A stretch of 13,107 nt of DNA from Actinomycetales bacterium (GTDB taxonomy: Bacteria > Actinomycetota > Actinomycetes > Actinomycetales > Beutenbergiaceae): NCBI GenBank assembly GCA_016649925.1, contig JAENWO010000033.1:1-13107 (forward strand), in the 5' to 3' direction. Positions 13,068 through 13,107 of the stretch are shown here, in pieces (the first letter of the stretch is position 1; the number at the start of each line of letters is the position of its first letter). Under the pieces are notes generated by a model, which had not been told where the DNA came from, made no database searches, and saw only the letters and a list, made by a program, of their open reading frames with translations. The position numbers were made by a program, and so were the translations under genes.

Positions 13068-13107
13068 CACCCCACCCGCCCACCCCACCCGCCCACCCCA
13101 CCCGCCC
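13068..13107. repeat. 13-bp tandem repeat array running off the window edge
   Basis: The unit CACCCCACCCGCC occurs in three identical copies (13068-13080, 13081-13093, 13094-13106), and position 13107 begins a fourth. One strand is entirely C/A-rich with regular C-runs, so its complement has spaced G-runs that could fold into a G-quadruplex. The full extent lies outside the window. Thirteen bases is not a multiple of three, so it is unlikely to be coding. Confidence 0.92.

Noticed and set aside
11451..13088. A 545-codon open frame antisense to ftsK (and similar long antisense frames at 376-1413, 7153-8388 and 10413-11441)
   Set aside because: They are rich in Arg, Gly, Asp, His and Val with no domain, and they mirror the codons of strongly recognised genes. 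Long antisense frames are expected in DNA this rich in GC.

Overview
The window is very GC-rich, most of its genes are dense and co-directional, and its gene families are typical of Actinomycetia: PNPase/GpsI, PepR-type M16 peptidase, RNase J, a FtsK/SpoIIIE-type translocase and a DUF222/13E12 HNH protein. The order pnp - M16 peptidase - dapB ... dapA - rnj ... ftsK is the well-known actinobacterial chromosomal backbone; mycobacteria have the same order, with thyX between dapB and dapA. A member of Micrococcales or a related order is likely, but the genus cannot be read from the sequence.

Layout. (1) 1-2818, plus strand: the 3' end of pnp, a zinc peptidase of family M16 one base after it, and dapB. 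(2) 2858-5733, minus strand: a GNAT acetyltransferase converging on dapB, and a 755-residue DUF222-HNH protein with an expanded, repeat-bearing middle. This is an accessory block where thyX sits in some relatives. (3) 5885-8517, plus strand: dapA and rnj, overlapping by ATGA and closed by a perfect 13-bp inverted repeat. (4) 8518-10376, a second accessory stretch: short hairpins and an 11-bp tandem repeat, a TetR regulator divergent from a small four-helix membrane protein with a perfect operator-like palindrome between them, and a shortened VOC (glyoxalase-fold) gene. (5) 10377-12992, plus strand: ftsK, followed by a small hairpin and a 13-bp tandem repeat that runs off the window edge.

Functionally, the backbone combines RNA turnover (PNPase and RNase J), lysine/diaminopimelate synthesis (DapA makes the substrate that DapB reduces) and chromosome segregation (FtsK). 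The most consistent regulatory signal is a TANNNT -10 hexamer exactly 6-7 nt before the ATG of dapB, the GNAT gene, the DUF222 gene and dapA (8 nt for tetR). That is the layout of leaderless transcripts, and it settles the GNAT start.

No RNA gene, CRISPR array, insertion sequence, attachment site or recognisable defence or biosynthetic system was found. The part least explained by known biology is the TetR/membrane-protein pair. The rest is ordinary core genome with small accessory insertions.
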